In this document: piece by piece, positions 1-6,662 of the stretch
Numbering within the stretch: position 1 is the first letter of the stretch
Layout of the letters: every line of letters begins with the position of its first letter
NCBI RefSeq assembly: GCF_000816845.1
Contig: NZ_CP006877.1
Coordinates: 1,369,501-1,433,500, forward strand
Length of the DNA stretch: 64,000 nt
Source of the DNA: Rhizobium gallicum bv. gallicum R602sp
GTDB lineage: Bacteria > Pseudomonadota > Alphaproteobacteria > Rhizobiales > Rhizobiaceae
Direction of reading: 5' to 3'
Translations under genes and position numbers: made by a program
The notes under the pieces: model-generated
Seen by the model: only the letters and a program-made list of their open reading frames with translations
Told to the model about the DNA's origin: nothing
Databases searched by the model: none

Positions 1-1401
1 AGCGCGGCGGCTGTCGATGTCCAGGTGGTTGGTCGGCTCGTCGAGAATGAGAAGGTTCGGCGCGTGGAATGCGGCAAGCCCCATCAGCAGGCGGGCCTTC
101 TCGCCACCAGAAAGATCCTTGGCAGCGGTTGACATCTTCTCCGTCGAAAGCCCCATCTGCGCCACGCGGGCGCGGACCTTGGCCTCGGGCGCTGCGGGCA
201 TCAGGCGGCGCACATGCTCGACCGGCGACTCGTTGGGGACGAGATCGTCGAGTTGGTGCTGGGCGAAAAAGCCGATCTTCAGGCTCGGTGCGAGTTTGAT
301 GTCGCCGCTTTCGGCCGAGAGCCGGCCGGCGATGAATTTTGCGAAGGTCGACTTGCCGTTGCCGTTGGCGCCGAGCAGCGCGATGCGGTCGTCGTTGTCG
401 ATGCGAAGGCTGATGTTCTTGAGGATCGGCTTGCCCGGTTGGTAACCGACGGCGCCGCTCTGGATGGCGACGATCGGCGATGCCGGCTGCTTTTCCGGTT
501 CCGGGAAAGTGATCGGCTGCACATGATTTTCGATCACCGCGGCGACCGTGCCCATGCGTTCCAGCGCCTTGACGCGGCTCTGCGCCTGGCGCGCCTTGGA
601 GGCCTTTGCCTTGAAGCGGTCGATGAAACTCTGCAGATGTTTGCGCGCGGCCTCGTTCTTGGCTTTCGCTTTCGTCTGCAATTCGTCGGCTTCCGCCTTC
701 TGCCGCTCGAACTGATCGTAGCCGCCGCGGTAGAAGGTCAGCTTCTTCTGGTCGAGATGGACGATCGAATTGACGGCATTGTTCAGAAGGTCGCGGTCAT
801 GGCTGATGATGATGACCGTGTGCGGATATCGCCGCACATAGTCTTCCAGCCAGAGCGTACCTTCGAGGTCGAGATAGTTCGTCGGCTCGTCGAGAAGCAG
901 CAGATCGGGTTCGGCAAAGAGCACTGAGGCAAGGGCCACGCGCATGCGCCAGCCGCCGGAGAAGGCCGAGGCAGGGCGCTGCTGGGCATCCTGATCGAAG
1001 CCGAGGCCGGCAAGAATGCTTGCCGCCCGCGCCTCTGCCGAATGCGCATCGATATCGACAAGGCGCATCTGGATTTCCGCAATCCGGTGCGCATCGGTCG
1101 CGAGCTCGGATTCGGCAAGCAGCGCGGCGCGCTCTTTGTCGGCGGATAGCACGATCTTGATCAGCGAATCTTCCGTGCCCGGTGCTTCCTGCGCCACCTG
1201 GCCGATGCGTGCGTTCTTCGGTATGGAAACTGAGCCTGTTTCTGCGCCGAGATCGCCCGTGATGATCCTGAAAAGCGTCGATTTGCCCGCGCCGTTCCGC
1301 CCCACAAGGCCAGCCTTCGTGCCCGCCGGAAGCGTCACGCTGGCATTGTCGAGGAGAAGGCGCCCGGCGATGCGGGCCGAAATGTCGGTAATCGTGATCA
1401 T
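1..1401 (-). CDS. ABC-F family ATP-binding protein, partial (3' end beyond window)
   Basis: Soluble tandem-ABC ATPase of the ABC-F type. This family acts on ribosomes in translation rather than in transport, and no membrane segment is visible. 467 codons can be read from an ATG at 1399-1401 (complement) and the frame runs off the left edge. The first ABC module has Walker A GRNGAGKS at residues 34-41, signature FSGGWRMRV and Walker B LLLLDEPTNYLD. A charged helical linker rich in K/A/E follows. The second module has GANGNGKS, LSGGEKARLL and LLILDEPTNHLD. The order and linker resemble YheS-like members, but the subgroup and the C-terminal extension cannot be judged because the end is missing. 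It is transcribed away from ndk. Confidence 0.9.
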   Translation of the reverse strand, partial: MITITDISARIAGRLLLDNASVTLPAGTKAGLVGRNGAGKSTLFRIITGDLGAETGSVSIPKNARIGQVAQEAPGTEDSLIKIVLSADKERAALLAESELATDAHRIAEIQMRLVDIDAHSAEARAASILAGLGFDQDAQQRPASAFSGGWRMRVALASVLFAEPDLLLLDEPTNYLDLEGTLWLEDYVRRYPHTVIIISHDRDLLNNAVNSIVHLDQKKLTFYRGGYDQFERQKAEADELQTKAKAKNEAARKHLQSFIDRFKAKASKARQAQSRVKALERMGTVAAVIENHVQPITFPEPEKQPASPIVAIQSGAVGYQPGKPILKNISLRIDNDDRIALLGANGNGKSTFAKFIAGRLSAESGDIKLAPSLKIGFFAQHQLDDLVPNESPVEHVRRLMPAAPEAKVRARVAQMGLSTEKMSTAAKDLSGGEKARLLMGLAAFHAPNLLILDEPTNHLDIDSRRA

Positions 1402-1459
1402 GCGCGGCGTTTTGGCCGAAAGCCGCGATCAAGGCAAGACCGTGGCGGCAACCTCGTGA

Positions 1460-1612
1460 ATGTCGATGCGAGATACACGTCCTGTGACCTGTTTCGAATG
1501 CGGGTCGAAGGACAAGGCAAACCGCGAAAACCAAGCGAAGTTCCTCTTCCTCTCCTGCCGACACGCAGACAGTGCCGACGTCAACGGGGCTGTCAACGTC
1601 CTGGCGGCTTGA
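1460..1612 (+). pseudogene. TnpB (IS200/IS605-type) C-terminal zinc-finger relic
   Basis: A 50-codon open stretch whose end matches the last part of TnpB, the RNA-guided nuclease of IS200/IS605-type elements. It has a CFECG knuckle, then NRENQAKF, then ADVNGAVNVLAA followed by a stop. In intact proteins the second knuckle reads C-x2-C-G; here it reads FLFLSCRH, so one cysteine and the glycine are lost. An in-frame stop lies just upstream (1457-1459), so the rest of the gene is gone. The RuvC-like catalytic part is absent and the fragment should be inactive. The element-end hairpin follows directly. Confidence 0.75.
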
Positions 1613-1658
1613 ACACGGCCATCGAAGGCGCTTAACCCGTCTCCCGAGAACGCGAAAG

Positions 1659-1703
1659 GGCGGCCTGGGCCGCCGCTGAAAATCCCCGTCCTTTCGGGCG
1701 GGG
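1659..1703 (+). repeat. Right-end hairpins of a decayed IS200/IS605-type element
   Basis: Two consecutive stem-loops follow the TnpB relic. The first is a perfect GGCGGCC/GGCCGCC stem at 1659-1674 with a very tight loop. The second pairs CCCCGTCC (1684-1691) with GGGCGGGG (1696-1703) around a TTTC loop, with one G-U pair. A strong hairpin of this type just behind the tnpB stop is typical of the right end of these elements, and in active ones it forms the 3' scaffold of the guide (omega) RNA. Assignment rests on position and shape only. Confidence 0.6.
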
Positions 1704-1860
1704 AAGATGTGAAGACTTGATTCGAGCGCTGCCTTGATCTTCATGAAGGCAGCGGCCGCACCATGACAACGGCGTGAAATTGCCGCGTCCCCCTTGTTTT
1801 CGGGACTAGGGGCGGATAAAGACCGCCCACTTTTCCCGCTAAACCAGAGGATTTGACCCA

Positions 1861-2283
1861 ATGGCGATTGAACGCACCTTTTCGATGATCAAGCCGGACG
1901 CAACGAAGCGCAACCTGACGGGCGCTATCACCAAGATGCTGGAAGATGCGGGCCTGCGCGTCGTTGCTTCCAAGCGCGTTTGGATGAGCAAGCGGGAAGC
2001 TGAAGGCTTCTACGCCGTTCACAAGGAGCGTCCGTTCTTCGGCGAACTCGTCGACACCATGACCTCCGGCCCGACCGTCGTGCAGGTTCTCGAAGGCGAA
2101 AACGCAATCCTCAAGAACCGCGAAATCATGGGTGCGACGAACCCGGCAAACGCTGACGAAGGCACGATCCGCAAGGTGCACGCCCTTTCGATCGGCGAAA
2201 ACTCCGTTCACGGCTCCGACGCTCCGGAAACGGCTGCGCAGGAAATCAAATACTGGTTCTCCGACACCGAAATCGTCGGCTGA
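1861..2283 (+). CDS. ndk: Nucleoside diphosphate kinase
   Basis: Transfers the terminal phosphate of ATP to other nucleoside diphosphates through a phosphohistidine, balancing NTP and dNTP pools in the cytoplasm. It has 140 residues, the usual length. The catalytic histidine is H117 in the motif NSVHGSD (residues 114-120), and the N-terminal [11 protein letters not shown] strand is typical. AGAGGA lies at a normal distance before the ATG at 1861. It is monocistronic: a strong intrinsic terminator follows at 2328. Confidence 0.97.
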   Translation: MAIERTFSMIKPDATKRNLTGAITKMLEDAGLRVVASKRVWMSKREAEGFYAVHKERPFFGELVDTMTSGPTVVQVLEGENAILKNREIMGATNPANADEGTIRKVHALSIGENSVHGSDAPETAAQEIKYWFSDTEIVG

Positions 2284-2327
2284 ATCGGGATTTCAGCCGC
2301 GAAGCTGAAGCCTTTGAAATGTTTCTT

Positions 2328-2353
2328 AAAGCCGGAGCTTCGCTCCGGCTTTT
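2328..2353 (+). terminator. Intrinsic terminator of ndk
   Basis: Perfect 8-bp stem GCCGGAGC (2331-2338) / GCTCCGGC (2342-2349), loop TTC, flanked by an A run and followed by TTTT. It sits 45 bases after the ndk stop. The 5' end of the group II intron relic begins only a few bases further on. Confidence 0.9.
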
Positions 2354-2436
2354 GCGTGTGCGCCCAGCATGGGCGCATTCTTGTGGGTGAAAGTCCCACC
2401 GTAAGCTGGTCATGGCGAGCGAAGAGAAGCGCAAGA

Positions 2437-2924
2437 CTTCACCTGGCGGTGAACGAGACCAAGAGCGCCGTTGCCAGCGTCTTCGGCCGCAAGTTCCTCG
2501 GCTACGCCTTCTGGCGAACTCGGGGAGTGGTCAAGCGACGGGTGGCCGACAAGGCAATCAAGGCGTTCAAGGCTCGCATCCGCGAACTGACGTCCGCGTG
2601 ACGGGCCGGTCCTTGAAAGCCGTGATCGAACGGCTGAACCTCTTCGTGCGCGGATGGAAAGCTTACTTCAGGCTGGCGCAAACACCATCGGTCTGGCAAG
2701 CGCTGGACGAGTGGATGCGTCACCGCCTGAGGGCTATCCAGCTCAAGCAATGGAAGACAGGCAGGACTATCTCTCGGGAAATGACGGCCAGGGGAGCAAG
2801 CTTCGATGTGGCGAGCCAAGTGGCGGCAAATGCCCGCCGCTGGTGGCGCAACAGCGCAAAACTCCTAAACACCGCCCTCACGATCAAATGGGCCGACCGG
2901 CTCGGAATGCCCAGACTCGCCTGA
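2437..2924 (+). pseudogene. Group II intron maturase, C-terminal fragment with frameshift
   Basis: Remnant of the intron-encoded reverse transcriptase/maturase (LtrA type). From about 2437 one frame reads LAVNETKSAVASVFGRKFLG and runs to a stop at 2599-2601. The adjoining frame then carries GRSLKAVIERLN, FVRGWKAYF, WMRHRLR and the closing LGMPRLA before a stop at 2922-2924. These are the segments between the RT palm and the end of maturase domain X. The two halves are joined by a single-base frameshift near 2595. All catalytic RT blocks, including the YxDD motif, are deleted. Confidence 0.8.
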
Positions 2925-2936
2925 CCTCAATCTCTC

Positions 2937-3012
2937 GAACCGCCCGGTGCGGACCCGCATGCCGGGTGGTGTGGCAGGGGTGCGATCACATATGATCGCC
3001 CCCTATGCCGAT
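2937..3012 (+). ncRNA. Group II intron domain V and VI relic
   Basis: Starting at GAACCGCCCGGTGCGG (2937) and closing with GCATGCCGGGTGGTGT (about 2973), this forms the short two-part helix of a bacterial group II domain V. A second hairpin with arms GGGGTGCGATCA and TGATCGCCCCC around CATA (about 2977-3002) corresponds to domain VI, which holds the branch-point adenosine. The ending near CCGAT is typical of intron 3' termini. The element cannot splice on its own because most of domain I is missing. Confidence 0.7.
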
Positions 3013-3518
3013 TACGCGGCAGGGCACTTGTCTGTATTGCTGAAGTCCGTCGTTCCGTCCGGCTTGAAGACATCCGGGTTCTGTGTATAGAGCGGCCCGA
3101 CGACCAGCGGCTTGCTCGGCAGGATCGATTGATCGACGTCCGAGACCAGTTGTGTCTTCAGCTCCTGCAGGGTCGCGCCCTCGGCATCGACGAGACGGAT
3201 CTTTACGGAATAAGGTCTATCCTTGCGGATGCAGTGTACCTTTGGGCTCTGGAGAGTGATCTTGTCCCAGGCCGGGTAGATCTTCTCGGTGAGCACGATT
3301 GGGTCGCCGCCGGCCGGGTTCTCGAATTCCGCGATCGCCACCGCACCATCGGGAATGGCTGCAGTCTTCTTCAAGGTGACGAGGTAGGTCGCGCTTGCGA
3401 CGCGGTAGTTGAACACGAAAATATGGCCGCTCACTTCGACCATCTTCTCCATCTCGCGTTGGCAGCCGGCGAGCAGCGCGGCGCTCAGCGCCAGCGCCGT
3501 GATAACCTTGATCTTCAT
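3012..3518 (-). CDS. Putative lipoprotein, unknown function
   Basis: 168 residues. Starting at the ATG 3516-3518 gives a lipoprotein signal, MKIKVITALALSAALLAGC, with a LAGC lipobox. A longer frame to 3590 would bury the signal, so the shorter start was chosen. After the lipid cysteine comes a beta-rich domain without a motif I recognise, ending TDKCPAA. The start overlaps the stop of the upstream CGNR gene by four bases (ATGA), so the two are probably co-translated. The stop codon lies at the 3' boundary of the group II intron relic on the other strand, so the intron may have trimmed or replaced the original end. Confidence 0.75.
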   Translation of the reverse strand: MKIKVITALALSAALLAGCQREMEKMVEVSGHIFVFNYRVASATYLVTLKKTAAIPDGAVAIAEFENPAGGDPIVLTEKIYPAWDKITLQSPKVHCIRKDRPYSVKIRLVDAEGATLQELKTQLVSDVDQSILPSKPLVVGPLYTQNPDVFKPDGTTDFSNTDKCPAA

Positions 3519-4060
3519 GTCGCGTCCTCTTTCTTCCGGTGGTAGTGCCGGCTTGCCTTGGCGCGGTTGCCGCAGACGCCCATGTCGCACCAGGCACGGC
3601 TTTTATTCTTGCTGCGGTCTATGAACAGCCAGCCGCAATTGCGGCATATCTTCAAGCGCTCCGGATCAGGCATCGCGATCAGGCGAAGCACCGAATGCGC
3701 GGTCGCGGCGTCGAGCCCGTCGGGCCTGGCATTGCGGAGGGTTACGGCGAGTTTTCCAAGCAGGTCCGCGAGGAGGCGATCGTCATTGCCTGTTAAAACG
3801 CGTTGCCGGAAATAGCGGTCCGTCGCTTCGCGCAGCGCGATGAAATTCAGCCTGTCTTCTGGCGCCACCGGCAGAACTTCCCTGAAAAGGGCGCGCTCGG
3901 CGCAGAATTCCGCAGCCGCAAGCGAAAAGCTCGCGAGCTGTTCATCCGCCGCAAAGCGGTCGATGCTGCGCGCTATATCATGACGCAGAATGACGCTGTT
4001 TGCGACATCCAGCGCCAGCGCGCCGCCAGAGAAACGATGTGCGGTCCAGGCAAAGATCAT
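3515..4060 (-). CDS. CGNR zinc-finger transcriptional regulator (ABATE domain)
   Basis: 181 residues. The N-terminal part (HRFSGGALALDVANSV and following helices) matches the ABATE domain. The C-terminal part is the CGNR zinc finger: CRNCGWLFIDRSKNKSRAWC followed by CGNRAKASRHYHR, with the zinc ligands and the basic tail that defines the family. Such proteins are treated as small-molecule-responsive DNA-binding regulators. The ATG at 4058-4060 has no clear Shine-Dalgarno sequence, so translation may be leaderless. A 30-base palindrome lies immediately upstream, between this gene and the divergent permease. It overlaps the lipoprotein gene downstream by four bases. Confidence 0.85.
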   Translation of the reverse strand: MIFAWTAHRFSGGALALDVANSVILRHDIARSIDRFAADEQLASFSLAAAEFCAERALFREVLPVAPEDRLNFIALREATDRYFRQRVLTGNDDRLLADLLGKLAVTLRNARPDGLDAATAHSVLRLIAMPDPERLKICRNCGWLFIDRSKNKSRAWCDMGVCGNRAKASRHYHRKKEDAT

Positions 4061-4069
4061 GAAGAAAAT

Positions 4070-4099
4070 ATAACTGGTAAAATCGGTTTTGCCAGTTAT
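4070..4099. promoter_or_regulatory. Palindromic operator candidate between CGNR gene and permease
   Basis: A 30-base near-perfect dyad: outer arms ATAACTGG (4070-4077) and CCAGTTAT (4092-4099), inner AAAA/TTTT arms, 13 of 15 base pairs matching. It lies 10-39 bases before the CGNR start and 28-57 bases before the permease start, so a bound protein could control both promoters. The neighbouring CGNR regulator is the obvious candidate ligand. That link is inferred. Confidence 0.6.
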
Positions 4100-4126
4100 T
4101 GTTTGCAGAGGATCCGGAGTTTCCTG

Positions 4127-5023
4127 ATGGGTTATCTATTGCAGCAGCTGGCAAACGCCGTGCCGTTGGCAGCGCTCTACGCGGCGCTTGCCTTTGGCTA
4201 TGCGCTTGCCTTCGGCGTCACCAAGCGCGCCGATATCACCTATGGTGCGGTCTTCGCTTTCGCGGGACAGATCCTGCTGCTGTTCACCGATTTCGCCTAT
4301 AACCGCCTCTGGCTGGTCCTGCCCGCATCGCTCGCGATCGGCGCCGTCATGTCGTTCGCCTATTCGCTCGGCGCCGGCTTCTGGATCGGCCGCTCCGTCA
4401 TGCAGCCGCTCGTGCAACGTTCACCGAATACGGTCATCGTCGCAGCCCTCGGCGTGACCATCCTGCTCATGGAGACCGCGCGGTTGGCGTCCGATACGCG
4501 GGAGCTCTGGCTCTCGCCCTTTCTCAACCGCACCGTCGTTTTCTGGAGCGACGCATCCTTCAAGGTGACGCTGACTTATATCCAGCTTATCAATACCGGG
4601 CTGATGTGCGCGCTGATCGCGGTCGGCGGCCTAGTGCTGCGCCGCAGCGCCTGGGGTCGCGTCTGGCGCGCAGTGACGGACGATCCGCTCGCCGCTGAAC
4701 TCTGCGGCGTCAGTGCAATCCGCGTGTTCCTCGCTGCCTATGTGGCCGCCGTCTTCATCGCCACCTGCTGTGGCATCCTGACGACCTTCTATTACGGTTC
4801 GATGGATTTCGGTGCGGGTCTGCTCTTCGGCCTCAAGGTGCTGATGATCGCCGCTGCCGGCGGCTATTCCGATCCGCTGAAATCCGCAGGCGGTGCAGCA
4901 GGCATCGGCTTTGCCGAAACACTTTGGACCGCCTACGGCCCATTCCTCTGGCGGGATTTCGTCATCTTCTCGCTGCTGGTCTTCCTGTTGGTGCTGAGCC
5001 GGCGTGAGCGCGCCATTCCGTGA
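4127..5023 (+). CDS. LivH-like ABC transporter permease (orphan)
   Basis: 298-residue integral membrane protein of the branched-chain amino-acid permease family (LivH/LivM type). About eight hydrophobic segments are visible. The cytoplasmic loop GRVWRAVTDDPLAAELCGV is where this family contacts its ATPase. The ATG at 4127 is preceded by CGGAG at good spacing; longer frames to 3803 run through the promoter region and are not credible. No partner permease, ATPase or binding protein is nearby, so it either shares components encoded elsewhere or is a leftover. It is divergent from the CGNR regulator across a shared palindrome. The substrate cannot be told from sequence. Confidence 0.85.
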   Translation: MGYLLQQLANAVPLAALYAALAFGYALAFGVTKRADITYGAVFAFAGQILLLFTDFAYNRLWLVLPASLAIGAVMSFAYSLGAGFWIGRSVMQPLVQRSPNTVIVAALGVTILLMETARLASDTRELWLSPFLNRTVVFWSDASFKVTLTYIQLINTGLMCALIAVGGLVLRRSAWGRVWRAVTDDPLAAELCGVSAIRVFLAAYVAAVFIATCCGILTTFYYGSMDFGAGLLFGLKVLMIAAAGGYSDPLKSAGGAAGIGFAETLWTAYGPFLWRDFVIFSLLVFLLVLSRRERAIP

Positions 5024-5488
5024 CTACTTCCATTTGTCGCGCGCAGCGTCGTCTGCGTCCTTGGCAGAGACCCAATCGCCATCCGAGCCATCCGAGCCAT
5101 GTTCCCTCTTCCAGAAGGGCGCGGAGGTCTTTAGATAATCCATGACGAAGCTCGCGCCGTCGAATGCCGCCTGCCTGTGCGGCGCCGCGGCAATCACCAG
5201 CACGATATTTTCTCTTGCGGCGATTTTTCCGAAGCGGTGGATGGCGGTGAGCCCAAGCAGGCCAAAACGCTCGATCGCCAACTCGGCGATGCGCGCCATC
5301 TCCGCCTCGGCCATGCCCGGATAATGTTCCAGTTCCAGCGCTGCCAATGTGCCGCCTTCGTCGCGGCAGAGGCCGGAGAATGTCACGATCGCTCCAACGC
5401 CGGGCGCGGCCTTTTTCAGCCGGTCGACCTCAGTCTGCAGGTCGAAATCTTCGCGCTGGACGCGGATGGTGGGGGCTGGGCTCACCAT
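5024..5488 (-). CDS. moaE: Molybdopterin synthase catalytic subunit
   Basis: Large subunit of molybdopterin synthase. With the thiocarboxylated MoaD it inserts the dithiolene sulfurs into cyclic pyranopterin monophosphate. 154 residues, normal for MoaE. Family features are GAIVTFSGLCRDE near residue 32, LELEHYPGMAE, IHRFGKI and the catalytic-lysine region DYLKTSAPFWKRE. The C-terminal tail is acidic. The start at 5488 overlaps the upstream 67-codon ORF by seven bases, and moaD lies just beyond, so both synthase subunits are probably made from one transcript. Confidence 0.95.
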   Translation of the reverse strand: MVSPAPTIRVQREDFDLQTEVDRLKKAAPGVGAIVTFSGLCRDEGGTLAALELEHYPGMAEAEMARIAELAIERFGLLGLTAIHRFGKIAARENIVLVIAAAPHRQAAFDGASFVMDYLKTSAPFWKREHGSDGSDGDWVSAKDADDAARDKWK

Positions 5489-5685
5489 ATGCTTGCCCTT
5501 TGCTGATGCGCGATCACCTCAAAACGCACTCCCTCATCGATGTGCGTGTCGCAGCCAGGGGGTGCGCCCAACGCAAGACAAAGAGAGTTATTCACGGCCT
5601 GGACGCGTCGTGGCTCGGCTCCGGTGACAAGCACAGCAATGACGGACAAGCGTGGAAAAGCCGGCTCCATACGCAGTGTTTCCAT
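5482..5685 (-). CDS. Small ORF between moaD and moaE, unknown
   Basis: 67 codons filling the gap between moaD and moaE. Its ATG lies 25 bases behind the moaD stop and is preceded by GAGAAG. Its stop overlaps the moaE start by seven bases, the tight packing expected of an operon member. The product (METLRMEPAFPRLSVIAVLV at the start, ending HQQRASIW) has one mildly hydrophobic strand and two cysteines, and I do not recognise it. It could be spurious; the case rests on packing and on an unbroken frame across the whole gap. Confidence 0.45.
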   Translation of the reverse strand: METLRMEPAFPRLSVIAVLVTGAEPRRVQAVNNSLCLALGAPPGCDTHIDEGVRFEVIAHQQRASIW

Positions 5686-5710
5686 TTGTCTTCTCGCGAG
5701 CGTGCGTCCG

Positions 5711-5965
5711 TCATCCGCCCGTCATCGGCGGAAAAATCCCGATCTCCCGGGCATTGCCGACCGGTTCGTCGTGTTCGGCGTGTTCCTGATCGAGCGCCAC
5801 GCGGATAACGTTTTCGTATTGAAGCGCCGTCTCGTATTCTTCGCCCAGGGTCTTCAAGTGACCGAGAAGATCGGCAACGGTGACGACGGAGGCGGGAAGG
5901 GCGATGTCTTCCTCACTCTTGCCGATCCGTTCCCGCACCCAGGCAAAATAGACGAGACGCGTCAT
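5711..5965 (-). CDS. moaD: Molybdopterin synthase sulfur carrier subunit
   Basis: 84-residue ubiquitin-like protein ending in the diagnostic Gly-Gly (FPPMTGG). That end is adenylated and thiocarboxylated so that MoaD can give sulfur to MoaE. The N-terminal strand LVYFAWVRERIG is typical. Its ATG overlaps the pgsA stop by four bases (ATGA), indicating translational coupling to phospholipid synthesis, an arrangement common in rhizobia. Confidence 0.95.
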   Translation of the reverse strand: MTRLVYFAWVRERIGKSEEDIALPASVVTVADLLGHLKTLGEEYETALQYENVIRVALDQEHAEHDEPVGNAREIGIFPPMTGG

Positions 5966-6552
5966 TCTTCGTCATCCACGATATGCTTCAAGCCGGCGCG
6001 GAAATAGTCATAGCCGGTATATATGGTCAAAATGGCCGCGATCCAAAGGAGGGCGATGCCGATCTGCGTCGTATAGGGAAAAATCTCGTCGCCCGCAGGA
6101 CCGGCAAGCAGGAACGCGATAGCCACCAGTTGCAGCGTCGTTTTCCATTTGGCGATCCGTGTGACGGGAACGCTGACTTTGAGGGCGGCGAGATATTCCC
6201 GCAGTCCCGAAACGAGGATTTCGCGGCACAGGATGGTGATTGCCGCCCAGATCGACCAACCGGCGATTGTTTGGTCCGCGGCAACCAGGAGCAGGATCGA
6301 GGCGACCAGGAGCTTGTCGGCGATCGGGTCGAGCATGCGGCCGATATTCGAAGTCTGGTTCCAGATGCGCGCCAGATAGCCGTCCAGGAAATCGGTGAGA
6401 GAAGCGATGATGAATATCCAAAGGGCGACCCATCGCGCCGTGTTGCTGATCGCAAGCCGTCCCTCGACAAAGAAGCACAGGACAATCAGCGGTACCGCGA
6501 GAATGCGGCCGTAGGTCAGCAAATTGGGAATATTATACGCGCGCGATGCCAT
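5962..6552 (-). CDS. pgsA: CDP-diacylglycerol--glycerol-3-phosphate 3-phosphatidyltransferase
   Basis: Inner-membrane enzyme making phosphatidylglycerol phosphate from CDP-diacylglycerol and glycerol-3-phosphate. 196 residues with several membrane helices. The CDP-alcohol phosphotransferase signature is complete: D54, D57-G58, A61-R62, G71, D75 and D79, read in SLTDFLDGYLAR and GRMLDPIADK. It heads the pgsA-moaD-moaE run, 110 bases behind uvrC on the same strand. Confidence 0.95.
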   Translation of the reverse strand: MASRAYNIPNLLTYGRILAVPLIVLCFFVEGRLAISNTARWVALWIFIIASLTDFLDGYLARIWNQTSNIGRMLDPIADKLLVASILLLVAADQTIAGWSIWAAITILCREILVSGLREYLAALKVSVPVTRIAKWKTTLQLVAIAFLLAGPAGDEIFPYTTQIGIALLWIAAILTIYTGYDYFRAGLKHIVDDEE

Positions 6553-6662
6553 GAAACCGTTCTCTGAATTTATGTGCTTGTAGATGACGGGTTTGACCGC
6601 AAGCCGTCAACGTTCTTTCTGTTTTTCTGCCGCCTTTGCGTGGAATTTGCGACGTTAGCCGC

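Larger units (their letters stand above)
2358..3012 (+). mobile_element. Group II intron relic (internally deleted)
   Basis: The 5' end reads GTGCG at 2358, continues with the small hairpin GCGCCCAGCATGGGCGC, and then GGGTGAAAGTCCC, a sequence typical of domain I near group II intron 5' ends. Most of domain I and the reverse-transcriptase part of the intron ORF are missing. The ORF tail (domain X) resumes near 2437, and the 3' end carries domain V/VI-like structures at 2937-3012. The 3' boundary is inferred from the usual AY ending and may be off by a few bases. The intron lies directly behind the ndk terminator, the insertion habit known for class C introns, although the class was not determined. 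Confidence 0.75.

Noticed and set aside
797..1861. Long reverse-strand frame of 354 codons over the ABC-F start and ndk leader
   Set aside because: Out of frame with the ABC-F protein, low-complexity arginine-rich product, and it crosses the TnpB relic. It is a shadow of high-GC coding sequence.
3803..4126. N-terminal extension of the LivH-like permease
   Set aside because: The extra residues overlap the CGNR gene antisense and the palindrome; a good ribosome site stands before 4127.
5989..6567. 194-codon forward frame opposite pgsA
   Set aside because: Pure antisense shadow. The reverse strand has complete CDP-alcohol phosphotransferase motifs.
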